Assembly: GCA_026415985.1 (NCBI GenBank)
Contig: JAOAGA010000008.1
Span: 1 to 36,189 of the forward strand
From: Pseudomonadota bacterium
GTDB lineage: Bacteria > CALINM01
Length of the DNA: 36,189 nt
Reading direction: 5' to 3'
This document shows, one piece after another, positions 25,566 to 33,258 of the stretch (the first letter of the stretch is position 1; each line of letters begins with the position of its first letter). The notes beneath the pieces are model-generated. The model worked only from the letters and a program-made list of their open reading frames with translations. It had not been told where the DNA came from and made no database searches. The translations under genes were made by a program, and so were the position numbers.

Positions 25566-26127
25566 TGTAATCTTTGATGAAACCATTTTCCTTTTAGAAA
25601 AGGTAAGAGACAAGTATAAAGATAAGATAACGGAGGTTGCAGAAAAGATCTATGAATGCTTTAAGAGAGGCAATAAGCTTCTTGTATGTGGTAATGGCGG
25701 ATCCTCTGCAGACGCACAGCATATCTCTGCCGAGTTTGTAAACAGATTCAGGATTGAGAGAAAACCGCTTCCTGCCATTGCCCTGACAACGGATACCTCG
25801 ATAATAACAAGCATAGGCAATGATTATAGTTTTAATGAGATCTTTTCCAAGCAGGTTCTTGCCCTTGGAAAAGAGGGAGATGTTTTGTTAGGTATCTCTA
25901 CTTCAGGCAGATCAAAAAATGTTATAAATGCTTTAAAAACTGCCAGGGAGTTAGGCTTGACAACCATAGGGCTTTCGGGAGATTATGCAGATGAGATGGG
26001 AAAGCTATGCGATCACTACATTTATGTTCCTTCAAAGAATACTCCAAGGATACAGGAAGCCCACTTATTGATAGAACATACCATATGTGAGCTTATAGAT
26101 CAGTTCTGGAGAAAGGATAATTTGTAA
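25555..26127 (+). CDS. gmhA: Sedoheptulose-7-phosphate isomerase GmhA
   Basis: GmhA makes D-glycero-D-manno-heptose 7-phosphate, the first committed step toward the ADP-heptose of the lipopolysaccharide core, which supports an outer membrane. The SIS-fold signatures are LLVCGNGGSSADAQHISAEFVNRF, then ALTTDTSIITSIGNDYSFNEIFSKQV, GISTSGRSKNVINAL and the C-terminal EAHLLIEHTICELID. Starting at ATG 25555 (190 aa) gives the expected length; the ORF track's 25513 start would add 14 residues inside nrdG-like sequence. A GAGGTG ribosome site 4 nt upstream supports 25555. No other heptose genes are adjacent. Confidence 0.95.
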   Translation: MDIDVIFDETIFLLEKVRDKYKDKITEVAEKIYECFKRGNKLLVCGNGGSSADAQHISAEFVNRFRIERKPLPAIALTTDTSIITSIGNDYSFNEIFSKQVLALGKEGDVLLGISTSGRSKNVINALKTARELGLTTIGLSGDYADEMGKLCDHYIYVPSKNTPRIQEAHLLIEHTICELIDQFWRKDNL

Positions 26128-26183
26128 GGACTTGGAGTTTTAAAAGCGGTCAAGGCGGGTTTATTAACAGGTGGTGTAAAAGA

Positions 26184-27122
26184 ATGTATGAGAAGATAGA
26201 TAACAGTAATATTAAGACCTATTCTTTGTATCAAAGAGAAAGCAAGGTTAATATAAAAGATTTTTCTAAGGTGGGAGATATTAAATCTCTTGATGACTTT
26301 GTCAGTTTAATACCCCATATTCTGGCAGGTAAAGAAATTAAAGAGATCGCCCGCAAAGTAGCTACAGTCAAAGAGGATAAAGGGAAAATTATATTAGGAA
26401 TGGGTGCCCATTTAATAAAGGTTGGACTGTCCCCGATTATAATAGCAATGATGAGGGAAGGAATAATAGATGGTATTGCCTTAAACGGTGCCTGTATGAT
26501 TCATGATGTTGAGATTGCAATGGTTGGACACACATCAGAAGATGTGGCAAAGGAGATTAAAGAAGGCACCTTTGGTATGGTAAAGGAAACAACCGAGTTC
26601 ATTATAAATGCGGTAAATAAGGGTAAAGAAAAGGGGTTAGGCGAGCTGATATGTGATGCACTGTTCAACTCAGATTTTCCCTATAAAGAATATAGTATTT
26701 TATCTAATGCCTGCAGATACAGGATACCGGTAACGATTCATCTTGCCATCGGTACTGATATTATTCATATGCATCCGTCTTTTGATGGTGCTACCTTTGG
26801 TTTGGCTACCCACAGGGATTTTCTCGTTTTTTCTAATCTGATAAAAGATCTTGAAGATGGAGTTTATATAAACATTGGCTCTGCTGTCATATTACCGGAG
26901 GTATTTTTAAAGGCTCTGTCTTTAGTAAGAAATTTAGGACACCCTCTGAAAAATATAACAACAATCAATATGGATTTTAAAGAGCATTACAGACCATTGA
27001 CTAATGTGGTAAAAAGACCAACCCTGGAGGGTGGCAGGGGTTATAATCTCATCGGACACCATGAGATACTGTTACCCCTTTTGTATTTTTTGATAAAATA
27101 TTACCAAGGCAAAAATTTTTAA
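26184..27122 (+). CDS. Deoxyhypusine-synthase-like NAD-fold protein, function unknown
   Basis: The 312-aa protein resembles the deoxyhypusine synthase family. The clearest part is the Rossmann-like core KIILGMGAHLIKVGLSPIIIAMMREGIIDGIALNGACMIHDVEIAMVGHTSEDV, comparable to the IFLxxxxNhhxxGLxxxhxxLhxxxxhDhhhxTxxxxxxD pattern. Later segments IGSAVILPEVFLKALSLVRN and the conserved FDGATFG are consistent with a homologous nucleotide-binding enzyme. The active-site lysine of true deoxyhypusine synthase was not found, and bacteria lack eIF5A, so another amine or NAD reaction is more likely. It has no signal peptide. It sits 36 nt before the PilZ-macro gene and 56 nt after gmhA. I am unsure of the family and give it no symbol. 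Confidence 0.5.
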   Translation: MYEKIDNSNIKTYSLYQRESKVNIKDFSKVGDIKSLDDFVSLIPHILAGKEIKEIARKVATVKEDKGKIILGMGAHLIKVGLSPIIIAMMREGIIDGIALNGACMIHDVEIAMVGHTSEDVAKEIKEGTFGMVKETTEFIINAVNKGKEKGLGELICDALFNSDFPYKEYSILSNACRYRIPVTIHLAIGTDIIHMHPSFDGATFGLATHRDFLVFSNLIKDLEDGVYINIGSAVILPEVFLKALSLVRNLGHPLKNITTINMDFKEHYRPLTNVVKRPTLEGGRGYNLIGHHEILLPLLYFLIKYYQGKNF

Positions 27123-27158
27123 TATATAAAAACTCAGAGGTTTTCAGGGGAAAGAAGA

Positions 27159-28040
27159 TTGATTGAAAGAAGAATAGATAGAAGAATACCTTTCAGAACT
27201 AAGGTAATCGTTGAGGCAGATGGTATAAGGAGAGAATTCTATACCATCAACATAAGCAGGGGTGGTGTATATATTGAAACGGATAACCCGCTTACAATAA
27301 ACAGCATTATATCTTTGGAGATTGCCATTGATGAAAACACCAAGATAGACTTGCAGGGCAAGGTTGTTTGGGTATCCTATCCCCATAGGGACAGTAACTA
27401 TCTTCCCGGGATGGGAGTTAAGTTTATGGATATATCGGCAGAAAAAATGGAGATTCTCGGGAATTTTATCGGTGATTATATCAAGAAAAATATGGAGATA
27501 ATAGATTACACGGAATACTCTCTTGATGACAGAATAGTTTTAACTGATGAGAATATCTATGAACAAAATGCGGAACTACTCATTGCCTTTGCCGGTTTGG
27601 GGATAAAGGAGCTTATTAACCATACAAAGTATGTCCTTGACAATGGCGGGGAACAGTTAAGGTTAGAATATGAAAAAAGAGGAGATCTTTTGCCCTTTGA
27701 GGGGTCCTTTCAGGTAACCGCTGGTGGAAATTTAATGGCGAAGTATGTGTTGTTTACCGCTATTCCGAATTTTTATGACAGCTATGGTGAGGAGCTATTA
27801 AGGATATCAATGCTGGAGGTTCTTAATAGGGCTTCTTTGCATTGCTTTAGCTCTGTTTTTTATCCTGCCTTTTCTCTTTTGGAAGCGGGTTTTCCCATAA
27901 ATGTTTCTGCTAAGGTTTTGCTTGGCACAACATATGGTTTTTTAAAGAAAGAGAAATTTCCGGTTAAGGTAATCTTTTTCTGTAACAATCAGGATTTAAT
28001 GGTCTTTCAAAAGATTAAAAGGGAGATTTTTGAGAGTTGA
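27159..28040 (+). CDS. PilZ domain fused to a divergent macro-like domain
   Basis: Residues 1-105 form a PilZ domain. The c-di-GMP motif RxxxR is present in ERRIDRRIPFR and the (D/N)xSxxG motif as NISRGG at residues 31-36, so ligand binding is likely retained. Residues 135-293 read as a macro (ADP-ribose type) domain: GSFQVTAGGNLMAKYVLFTAIP matches the family's xhTxGxxLxAKYVIHxVGP, then FYPAFSLLEAGFPINVSAKVLL corresponds to FPAIStGxxGFPxxxAA, ending with VIFFCNNQDLMVFQKI. The canonical N-terminal VNAAN binding stretch is replaced by AFAGLG, so ADP-ribose binding may be altered or lost. Translation starts at TTG 27159 behind AGGGG. It overlaps the next gene by 4 nt (TTGA). Cytoplasmic. Confidence 0.75.
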   Translation: MIERRIDRRIPFRTKVIVEADGIRREFYTINISRGGVYIETDNPLTINSIISLEIAIDENTKIDLQGKVVWVSYPHRDSNYLPGMGVKFMDISAEKMEILGNFIGDYIKKNMEIIDYTEYSLDDRIVLTDENIYEQNAELLIAFAGLGIKELINHTKYVLDNGGEQLRLEYEKRGDLLPFEGSFQVTAGGNLMAKYVLFTAIPNFYDSYGEELLRISMLEVLNRASLHCFSSVFYPAFSLLEAGFPINVSAKVLLGTTYGFLKKEKFPVKVIFFCNNQDLMVFQKIKREIFES

Positions 28041-28690
28041 GAGATTATTTTCCCCTTTTTGTCTCTCTTGCCGATAAGAAAGTTTTGGTTATAGGTGGGG
28101 GGAAGGTCGCTGAAAGGAAAATCAGAAAATTACTTAAATATTCTCCGAAAATTATTATAATCTCGCCTGAACTTACGGAAGGTCTGAAAAATTTATCAGA
28201 TAAAGGTTTTATAGAATGGGAAAAGAGATCATTTCGGGAAAGTGATCTCGACGGGGGAGTATTTCTGGTAATTTCTGCAACTGATAGCAAGGACCTGAAC
28301 GACTATATTCATAAATTATGCGATGAAAGAAATATACTGATTAATAAGGTTTCCGGACGAGGCAGGGTTATCTTTCCTGCAATAGCTGAAGAAGGTAACA
28401 TATCAGTTGCTGTATCAAGTTCCGGGTTAACGCCTCTTATAACAAAAATCTTAAAGAAGAAAATTAAAGAGCTCATTAGACCATATTCAAAAATTGTCAG
28501 TATTATCAAACCATTAAGGTCAAGTTTGTTGACAGAGAACGATGATTCGTCTTATAATAAAAAAATACTAAGGGAAGTTTTATCTCTATCTCCCCTTACT
28601 GGTGATATTGAAAAAGATATAGGCCTTATAAAAGAAAAGGTTAAAAAAATTTTACAAAAGACACCCAGGTCATCTAAAAAAACATTATGA
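28037..28690 (+). CDS. Precorrin-2 dehydrogenase / sirohydrochlorin ferrochelatase (CysG-N/Met8-like)
   Basis: This enzyme oxidises precorrin-2 to sirohydrochlorin with NAD+ and may insert iron to form siroheme. The 217-aa protein opens with FPLFVSLADKKVLVIGGGKVAERKIRKLL, the NAD-binding GxGxxA motif typical of the family, and includes NVSGRGRVIFPAI-like sequence (INKVSGRGRVIFPAIAEEGNISVAVSSSGLTPLI). The catalytic aspartate is probably in SATDSKDLN. It begins with TTG at 28037, overlapping the PilZ-macro stop codon. It is the first of five overlapping or nearly contiguous heme genes, and CobA at the end of the cluster makes its substrate. The product could feed siroheme, alternative heme or cobalamin, the last relevant to NrdJ. 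Confidence 0.88.
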   Translation: MRDYFPLFVSLADKKVLVIGGGKVAERKIRKLLKYSPKIIIISPELTEGLKNLSDKGFIEWEKRSFRESDLDGGVFLVISATDSKDLNDYIHKLCDERNILINKVSGRGRVIFPAIAEEGNISVAVSSSGLTPLITKILKKKIKELIRPYSKIVSIIKPLRSSLLTENDDSSYNKKILREVLSLSPLTGDIEKDIGLIKEKVKKILQKTPRSSKKTL

Positions 28691-29514
28691 GCATTGAAAA
28701 TTTTTATTATATAACTTTATTTTTTACTGTTTTCTCTTCAATACTGTTTTTTGGCTACCTTATTACCTTAAAAAAAACGATCGGTGATATCTCACTGATA
28801 ATATTTTCTTTATCTACAATAGCAATTTTTTTCTATCTTGTTCTCAGAGGAGTTAAGGGTGGTTATTTTCCCGTTTCAAACACCCACGAAGGACTTGTAT
28901 TTTTTGCCCTTCTTTGTTCTGTATTTTTCTTAATCTTCTATCTGAGAAACAAGATATTAATCTTAGGTGTATTTCTTTCCCCCCTTGTTACAATTCTGAC
29001 TCTCATTGCAGGATTTACTGACAAAAGCATCGGTGAGATTCTCCCCATATTACAAAGTTTTTGGTTTCCTATCCATGTTGTGTCAGCTTTCATTGGAAAT
29101 GCTCTTTTTGCCCTTTCTTTTGTTGTTAGTCTCGTCTACCTTATAGAAAACTTCAGATTGAAAAAGAAGAAATTTGATGTTTTAGGGAAGTTACTGCCAT
29201 CCATAACAATGCTTGATACAATAAACTATTTTTGTATTGTCTATGGCTTTCCGTTTCTGACCTTAGGGATGATTACAGGAGCCATATGGGCTCAGGTTGC
29301 CATAGGTTCATACTGGAATAATGATCCCAAGGAAATCTGGTCTCTCTTTACCTGGTTTATTTATGCAGCGTTACTTCATACAAGATTAATAAGTGGCTGG
29401 AGAGGTAAAAAAATAGCCTTTTTATCAATATTAGCCTTTCTCTTTTTAGTTTTTAGCTTTATTGGTGTTAAATTTCTATTTAAGGGTTATCACGTTTTCG
29501 AAACAATAAGATGA
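28687..29514 (+). CDS. ccsA: Cytochrome c assembly protein CcsA/ResC-like (HemX type)
   Basis: A polytopic inner-membrane protein of 275 aa with about eight helices. The tryptophan-rich heme-handling motif is present as GAIWAQVAIGSYWNNDPKEIWSLFTWFIYAALLHTRL, in which the middle tryptophan of the canonical WGxYWxWDxKE pattern is an asparagine. Conserved histidines appear in VSNTHEG near residue 65 and in LHTR and IHVVSA. The protein helps to transfer heme to apocytochrome c on the outside of the membrane (System II). In Desulfobacterota relatives a gene of this type commonly precedes hemA, and here it does so with 4-nt overlaps on both sides. No partner CcsB is in the window. Confidence 0.88.
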   Translation: MSIENFYYITLFFTVFSSILFFGYLITLKKTIGDISLIIFSLSTIAIFFYLVLRGVKGGYFPVSNTHEGLVFFALLCSVFFLIFYLRNKILILGVFLSPLVTILTLIAGFTDKSIGEILPILQSFWFPIHVVSAFIGNALFALSFVVSLVYLIENFRLKKKKFDVLGKLLPSITMLDTINYFCIVYGFPFLTLGMITGAIWAQVAIGSYWNNDPKEIWSLFTWFIYAALLHTRLISGWRGKKIAFLSILAFLFLVFSFIGVKFLFKGYHVFETIR

Positions 29515-30803
29515 AGATATGTATCCTTGGTTTAAGTCATAAAACTGCTCCTGTGGAGATTAGAGAAAAGATTGCCTTTTCAAGCCCCCAAAAACTTGAA
29601 GAGGGGCTTCTCTTACTAAAAAAAATCCCCCATATAAAAGAAGTGGTTATACTTTCTACCTGTAACAGGGTTGAGATATATCTGATAGTAAGTGATGGCA
29701 TAAACTGGAAAGAAGATATCATATCCTTTTTCTGCAGTTATCAGGGATTAAAAAGAGATGATTTTGTCAGTCACCTTTACTTTAAAGAAGATACTGATGC
29801 TGTAAAGCATATATTCAGGGTTGCCTGCGGGCTTGACTCAATGGTTTTGGGGGAGCCTCAGATTACGGGACAACTTAAGGAAGCCTATGGGATATCTGCA
29901 GGTAAGAATACCACAGGGTTTTATATCAACAAATTGATGCATAACGCCTTTTCGGTAGCAAAAAGGGTCAGAACAGAAACAAAAATTGGTAGTTTTGCTG
30001 TATCCATTAGTTTTGCAGCAGTAGAACTGGCAAAAAAAATATTTGAGACACTGGAAGGGAAAAAGGCAATGCTCATTGGTGCGGGTGAGATGGCAGAACT
30101 TGCGGCGAAGCATCTCATAACAAATGGTGTCTCTCAGATTATTGTTGCTAACAGAACATACGAAAGGGCCTGTATGCTTGCCAGTGATTTTAATGGTGTT
30201 CCCTGCAATTTCGAGGAGTTTCCTGATAAGCTAAAAGATGTGGATATTGTAATTTCTTCCACCGGTGCACCAAACTTCATCATTACTCCCGAAAAAATAA
30301 AGGATGCCATAAAGGCGAGAAGAAACAAACCAATGTTTCTCATAGACATAGCTGTTCCGAGAGATATAGACCCTAAGGTAAATGAGCTTGATAATTGCTA
30401 TCTCTATGATATAGATGATTTACAAAACGTCGTGGATGAAAACTTAAAGGAAAGACAAAAAGAGGCTTTAAAGGCAGAAGAAATCATCAACAGCGAGGTT
30501 TATGAGTTTGAAAGGTGGCTCAGATCGTTAGAGGTTAAGCCATTGATAGTTGAGATCAGAAGGTATTTTGAGAGAATAAAAGAGGAAGAGCTTGAAGAGG
30601 CAAAGAAAAAACTCTCCCATTTAACTGAAAAAGATATAAAAACCATTGAAGCAATGCTTAACGCAATCGTCAACAAAACCCTTCACAGACCTACAGTATT
30701 CCTGAAGAACCTATCTAATGGTGAAGAAAATTATCTGTATTTAGATGCAATAAAAGAGATTTTTGGCATAGGAAGAGAGGAAAAAGATGAAAAGAAAGAT
30801 TAA
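29511..30803 (+). CDS. hemA: Glutamyl-tRNA reductase
   Basis: HemA reduces glutamyl-tRNA(Glu) to glutamate-1-semialdehyde with NADPH, committing glutamate to tetrapyrrole synthesis by the C5 route. The 430-aa protein has GLSHKTAPVEIREKIAF at the start, the catalytic cysteine C51 in ILSTCNRVEIYL, GEPQITGQLKEAY, the NADPH-binding AMLIGAGEMAELAAKHL, and a C-terminal helical dimerisation domain with LHRPTVFLK. It overlaps ccsA by 4 nt and hemC by 17 nt. HemL, the next enzyme, is not in the window. The level of this enzyme usually sets the flux of the pathway, which fits its position in a tight co-translated operon. Confidence 0.97.
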   Translation: MKICILGLSHKTAPVEIREKIAFSSPQKLEEGLLLLKKIPHIKEVVILSTCNRVEIYLIVSDGINWKEDIISFFCSYQGLKRDDFVSHLYFKEDTDAVKHIFRVACGLDSMVLGEPQITGQLKEAYGISAGKNTTGFYINKLMHNAFSVAKRVRTETKIGSFAVSISFAAVELAKKIFETLEGKKAMLIGAGEMAELAAKHLITNGVSQIIVANRTYERACMLASDFNGVPCNFEEFPDKLKDVDIVISSTGAPNFIITPEKIKDAIKARRNKPMFLIDIAVPRDIDPKVNELDNCYLYDIDDLQNVVDENLKERQKEALKAEEIINSEVYEFERWLRSLEVKPLIVEIRRYFERIKEEELEEAKKKLSHLTEKDIKTIEAMLNAIVNKTLHRPTVFLKNLSNGEENYLYLDAIKEIFGIGREEKDEKKD

Positions 30804-31725
30804 GATTGGGACGAGAGGGAGTCAGTTAGCCCTTTGGCAGGCAAACCACATCAAGTCAATACTTGAAAAAAGTTATCCCGACTATACCTTCGAACTGGTA
30901 AAAATAAAGACACAGGGGGACAAGATCCTCGATGTAGCCCTTTCAAAAGTAGGCGGTAAAGGTTTGTTTGTTAAAGAGCTTGAAGATGCCCTGCTGGAAA
31001 AGAAGGTTGATTTTGCTGTCCATAGTATGAAAGATGTGCCGGTTATACTTCCTGAGGGGTTACATCTTACCGCCATAACAAAAAGAGAGGATCCGAGGGA
31101 CTGTTTTCTTTCGAAAAACTATAATAGTCTCTCCGATTTGCCAGAATCAGCAAAAGTGGGTACCAGTAGTCTTAGAAGGCAGTGTCAGATATTGAGTTTA
31201 AGAAAGGATTTACAGGTAGAAGTCCTGAGAGGAAATGTGGAGACAAGGATCAGAAAAATGACCGAAGGTGTCTACGATGCGGTTATACTTGCCTATGCAG
31301 GAGTAAAAAGACTTAATCTTATGGACTATGTTAAAGAAGTTATATCGGAAGATCTCTCGCTACCTGCAATAGGGCAGGGTGCTTTGGGAATTGAATGCAG
31401 GGTTGATGACGATGAGGTAAATAATCTTCTTTCAATACTGAACGATGACGATTCTGCTGTATGTGTCAAGGCAGAAAGGGCTTTTTTAAGAGTTCTTGAA
31501 GGCGGTTGTCAGGTCCCCATAGGGTCCTACGGAAGAATTATTGATAATAAACTTGTGTTAAAAGGGCTCGTGGGAACACTCGATGGTAAGACAATAATAA
31601 AAGAGACCGTTTCCGGTGAAAAGACAGATGCAGAAGCATTGGGAGAGTCTCTGGCAGAAGTTATCTTGTCTAAAGGTGGCAAAAAGATTCTTGAAGAGGT
31701 CTATGGCAGGGAGATGGGTTCTTAA
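30787..31725 (+). CDS. hemC: Hydroxymethylbilane synthase (porphobilinogen deaminase)
   Basis: HemC links four porphobilinogens into hydroxymethylbilane. The 312-aa length is typical. Signatures are IKIGTRGSQLALWQANHI at the N-terminus, the catalytic aspartate segment FAVHSMKDVP, LRGNVETRIRKM, and LEGGCQVPIGSYG, which contains the cysteine that holds the dipyrromethane cofactor. The ATG lies 17 nt inside the end of hemA. The cobA-hemD gene follows after 3 nt. The preceding enzyme HemB is absent from the cluster, although in some relatives hemB follows cobA-hemD directly. Confidence 0.97.
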   Translation: MKRKIKIGTRGSQLALWQANHIKSILEKSYPDYTFELVKIKTQGDKILDVALSKVGGKGLFVKELEDALLEKKVDFAVHSMKDVPVILPEGLHLTAITKREDPRDCFLSKNYNSLSDLPESAKVGTSSLRRQCQILSLRKDLQVEVLRGNVETRIRKMTEGVYDAVILAYAGVKRLNLMDYVKEVISEDLSLPAIGQGALGIECRVDDDEVNNLLSILNDDDSAVCVKAERAFLRVLEGGCQVPIGSYGRIIDNKLVLKGLVGTLDGKTIIKETVSGEKTDAEALGESLAEVILSKGGKKILEEVYGREMGS

Positions 31726-31728
31726 TCT

Positions 31729-33240
31729 ATGAAAAAAGGCTTTGTCTCTCTCGTAGGTGCAGGTCCGGGTGATCCGCTTTTAATTACCATTAAAGGAAAG
31801 ATTTGCATCGAAAATGCAGATGTGGTGATCTATGATTATCTTGCTAATAAAGAGTTGCTTAAATACGCGAAAAAAGATTGTGAATTAATCTATGTGGGGA
31901 AAAAAAGCAAGGAACACACTGTTGATCAGGATAATATAAACAGACTGATATCAGAGAAGGCAAAAGAGGGTAAAAAGGTAGTAAGACTTAAGGGCGGGGA
32001 TCCCTTTATCTTTGGCAGAGGTGGAGAAGAGGCCCTTTATCTGAGAGAACATAATATTGATTTTGAGATAGTGCCGGGTATTACTTCAGGTATCGCAGGC
32101 CCCCTGTATGCGGGTATTCCTGTAACCATGAGAGGTGTAAACTCATCCGTAGCCTTTGTTACAGGACATGAGAGTGAAGATAAAGAGTTAAGCCTTCTTG
32201 ACTGGAAATCACTGACCAAAATGGGGACCCTTATTTTCTATATGGGGGTGAAAAATCTTCCTGCAATAGTTGAAAATCTCATAAAGGAAGGAATGGATAA
32301 GGAAACTCCCGTCGCACTTATCAGATGGGCAACCTATCCTGAACAAACCGTTTTAGAAGGGACACTTTGTAATATTGTTGAGCTCGTAAGAAAAACTGGT
32401 TTTAAGGCTCCCGCAGTAATAATTGTCGGTGAGGTAGTTAAACTGAGAGACAAACTTAAATGGTTCGAGAGCAAGCCCCTTTTTGGTAAGAAGATTATCG
32501 TAACAAGGGCAAGTGAACAGGCAGGGAGCTTTAGTTCTAAACTCAGGGATTTAGGTGCAAGAGTTTTTGAGATACCTACAATAAAGATAGTGCCGATAAA
32601 TGATTATGGTTTGATTGATTCGGCAATAGAAAATATAAAAAATTACGACTATCTTATCTTAACAAGTGTAAACGGTGTTAAATATTTTTTTGAAAGATTG
32701 GAGAAAAAAGGCAGAGATGGCAGAACTCTTTCTAATCTGAAAATATGTGCCATCGGTCCTGCAACAGCAAAGGCTATAAAAGAAAGATTTTTAAATGTAG
32801 ACATCATGCCGGAGAAATATATTGCGGAATCAGTTGTTGAGTCTTTAGAAAAGTCAGGGATAGGGGGTAAAAAATTTCTTCTATGCAGGGCTAAGATAGC
32901 AAGAGATGTAATCCCCGATGAGATTAGAAAAAAAGGCGGGGAAATTGATGTAATACCTGTTTATGAAACATTAATCAATAAAGAAGTTAAAGATGAGCTG
33001 TTAGATGTATTAAGAAAAGGGGTAGATTATATAACATTTACAAGCTCTTCAACAGTATCTAACTTTTTTGAACTCATAGAGGAGAATAAAAATCTCCTTT
33101 CAAATATTAAGCTTGCTTCTATTGGCCCGGTAACATCATCGACTATAAAAAAACTTGGATTTGAACCCTATGTTTCTGCTGAAGAGTATACAATAGATGG
33201 TTTGATCAGTGCCATAATAAAGGCAGAAGGCAAGAATTAG
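31729..33240 (+). CDS. Fused uroporphyrinogen-III C-methyltransferase / uroporphyrinogen-III synthase (CobA-HemD)
   Basis: This 503-aa fusion joins two consecutive steps. Residues 1-240 are a SAM-dependent uroporphyrinogen III methyltransferase: VSLVGAGPGDPLLITIKG, VVIYDYLAN, LKGGDPFIFGRGGEEAL, VPGITSGIAGP and TFIFYMG-like LIFYMGVKNL motifs are all present. Residues 245-503 are HemD-like uroporphyrinogen III synthase, with GKKIIVTRASEQAGSFSSKLRDLGARVFEIPTI, LILTSVNGVKYFF and ITFTSSSTVSNFFEL. The product uroporphyrinogen III is therefore either released for heme or methylated to precorrin-2 for the dehydrogenase at the start of the cluster. Fusions of this kind are common in Desulfobacterota and Firmicutes. 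It ends the operon, 18 nt before the convergent cimA. Confidence 0.95.
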   Translation: MKKGFVSLVGAGPGDPLLITIKGKICIENADVVIYDYLANKELLKYAKKDCELIYVGKKSKEHTVDQDNINRLISEKAKEGKKVVRLKGGDPFIFGRGGEEALYLREHNIDFEIVPGITSGIAGPLYAGIPVTMRGVNSSVAFVTGHESEDKELSLLDWKSLTKMGTLIFYMGVKNLPAIVENLIKEGMDKETPVALIRWATYPEQTVLEGTLCNIVELVRKTGFKAPAVIIVGEVVKLRDKLKWFESKPLFGKKIIVTRASEQAGSFSSKLRDLGARVFEIPTIKIVPINDYGLIDSAIENIKNYDYLILTSVNGVKYFFERLEKKGRDGRTLSNLKICAIGPATAKAIKERFLNVDIMPEKYIAESVVESLEKSGIGGKKFLLCRAKIARDVIPDEIRKKGGEIDVIPVYETLINKEVKDELLDVLRKGVDYITFTSSSTVSNFFELIEENKNLLSNIKLASIGPVTSSTIKKLGFEPYVSAEEYTIDGLISAIIKAEGKN

Positions 33241-33258
33241 CTGAGGATGATGTTTACC

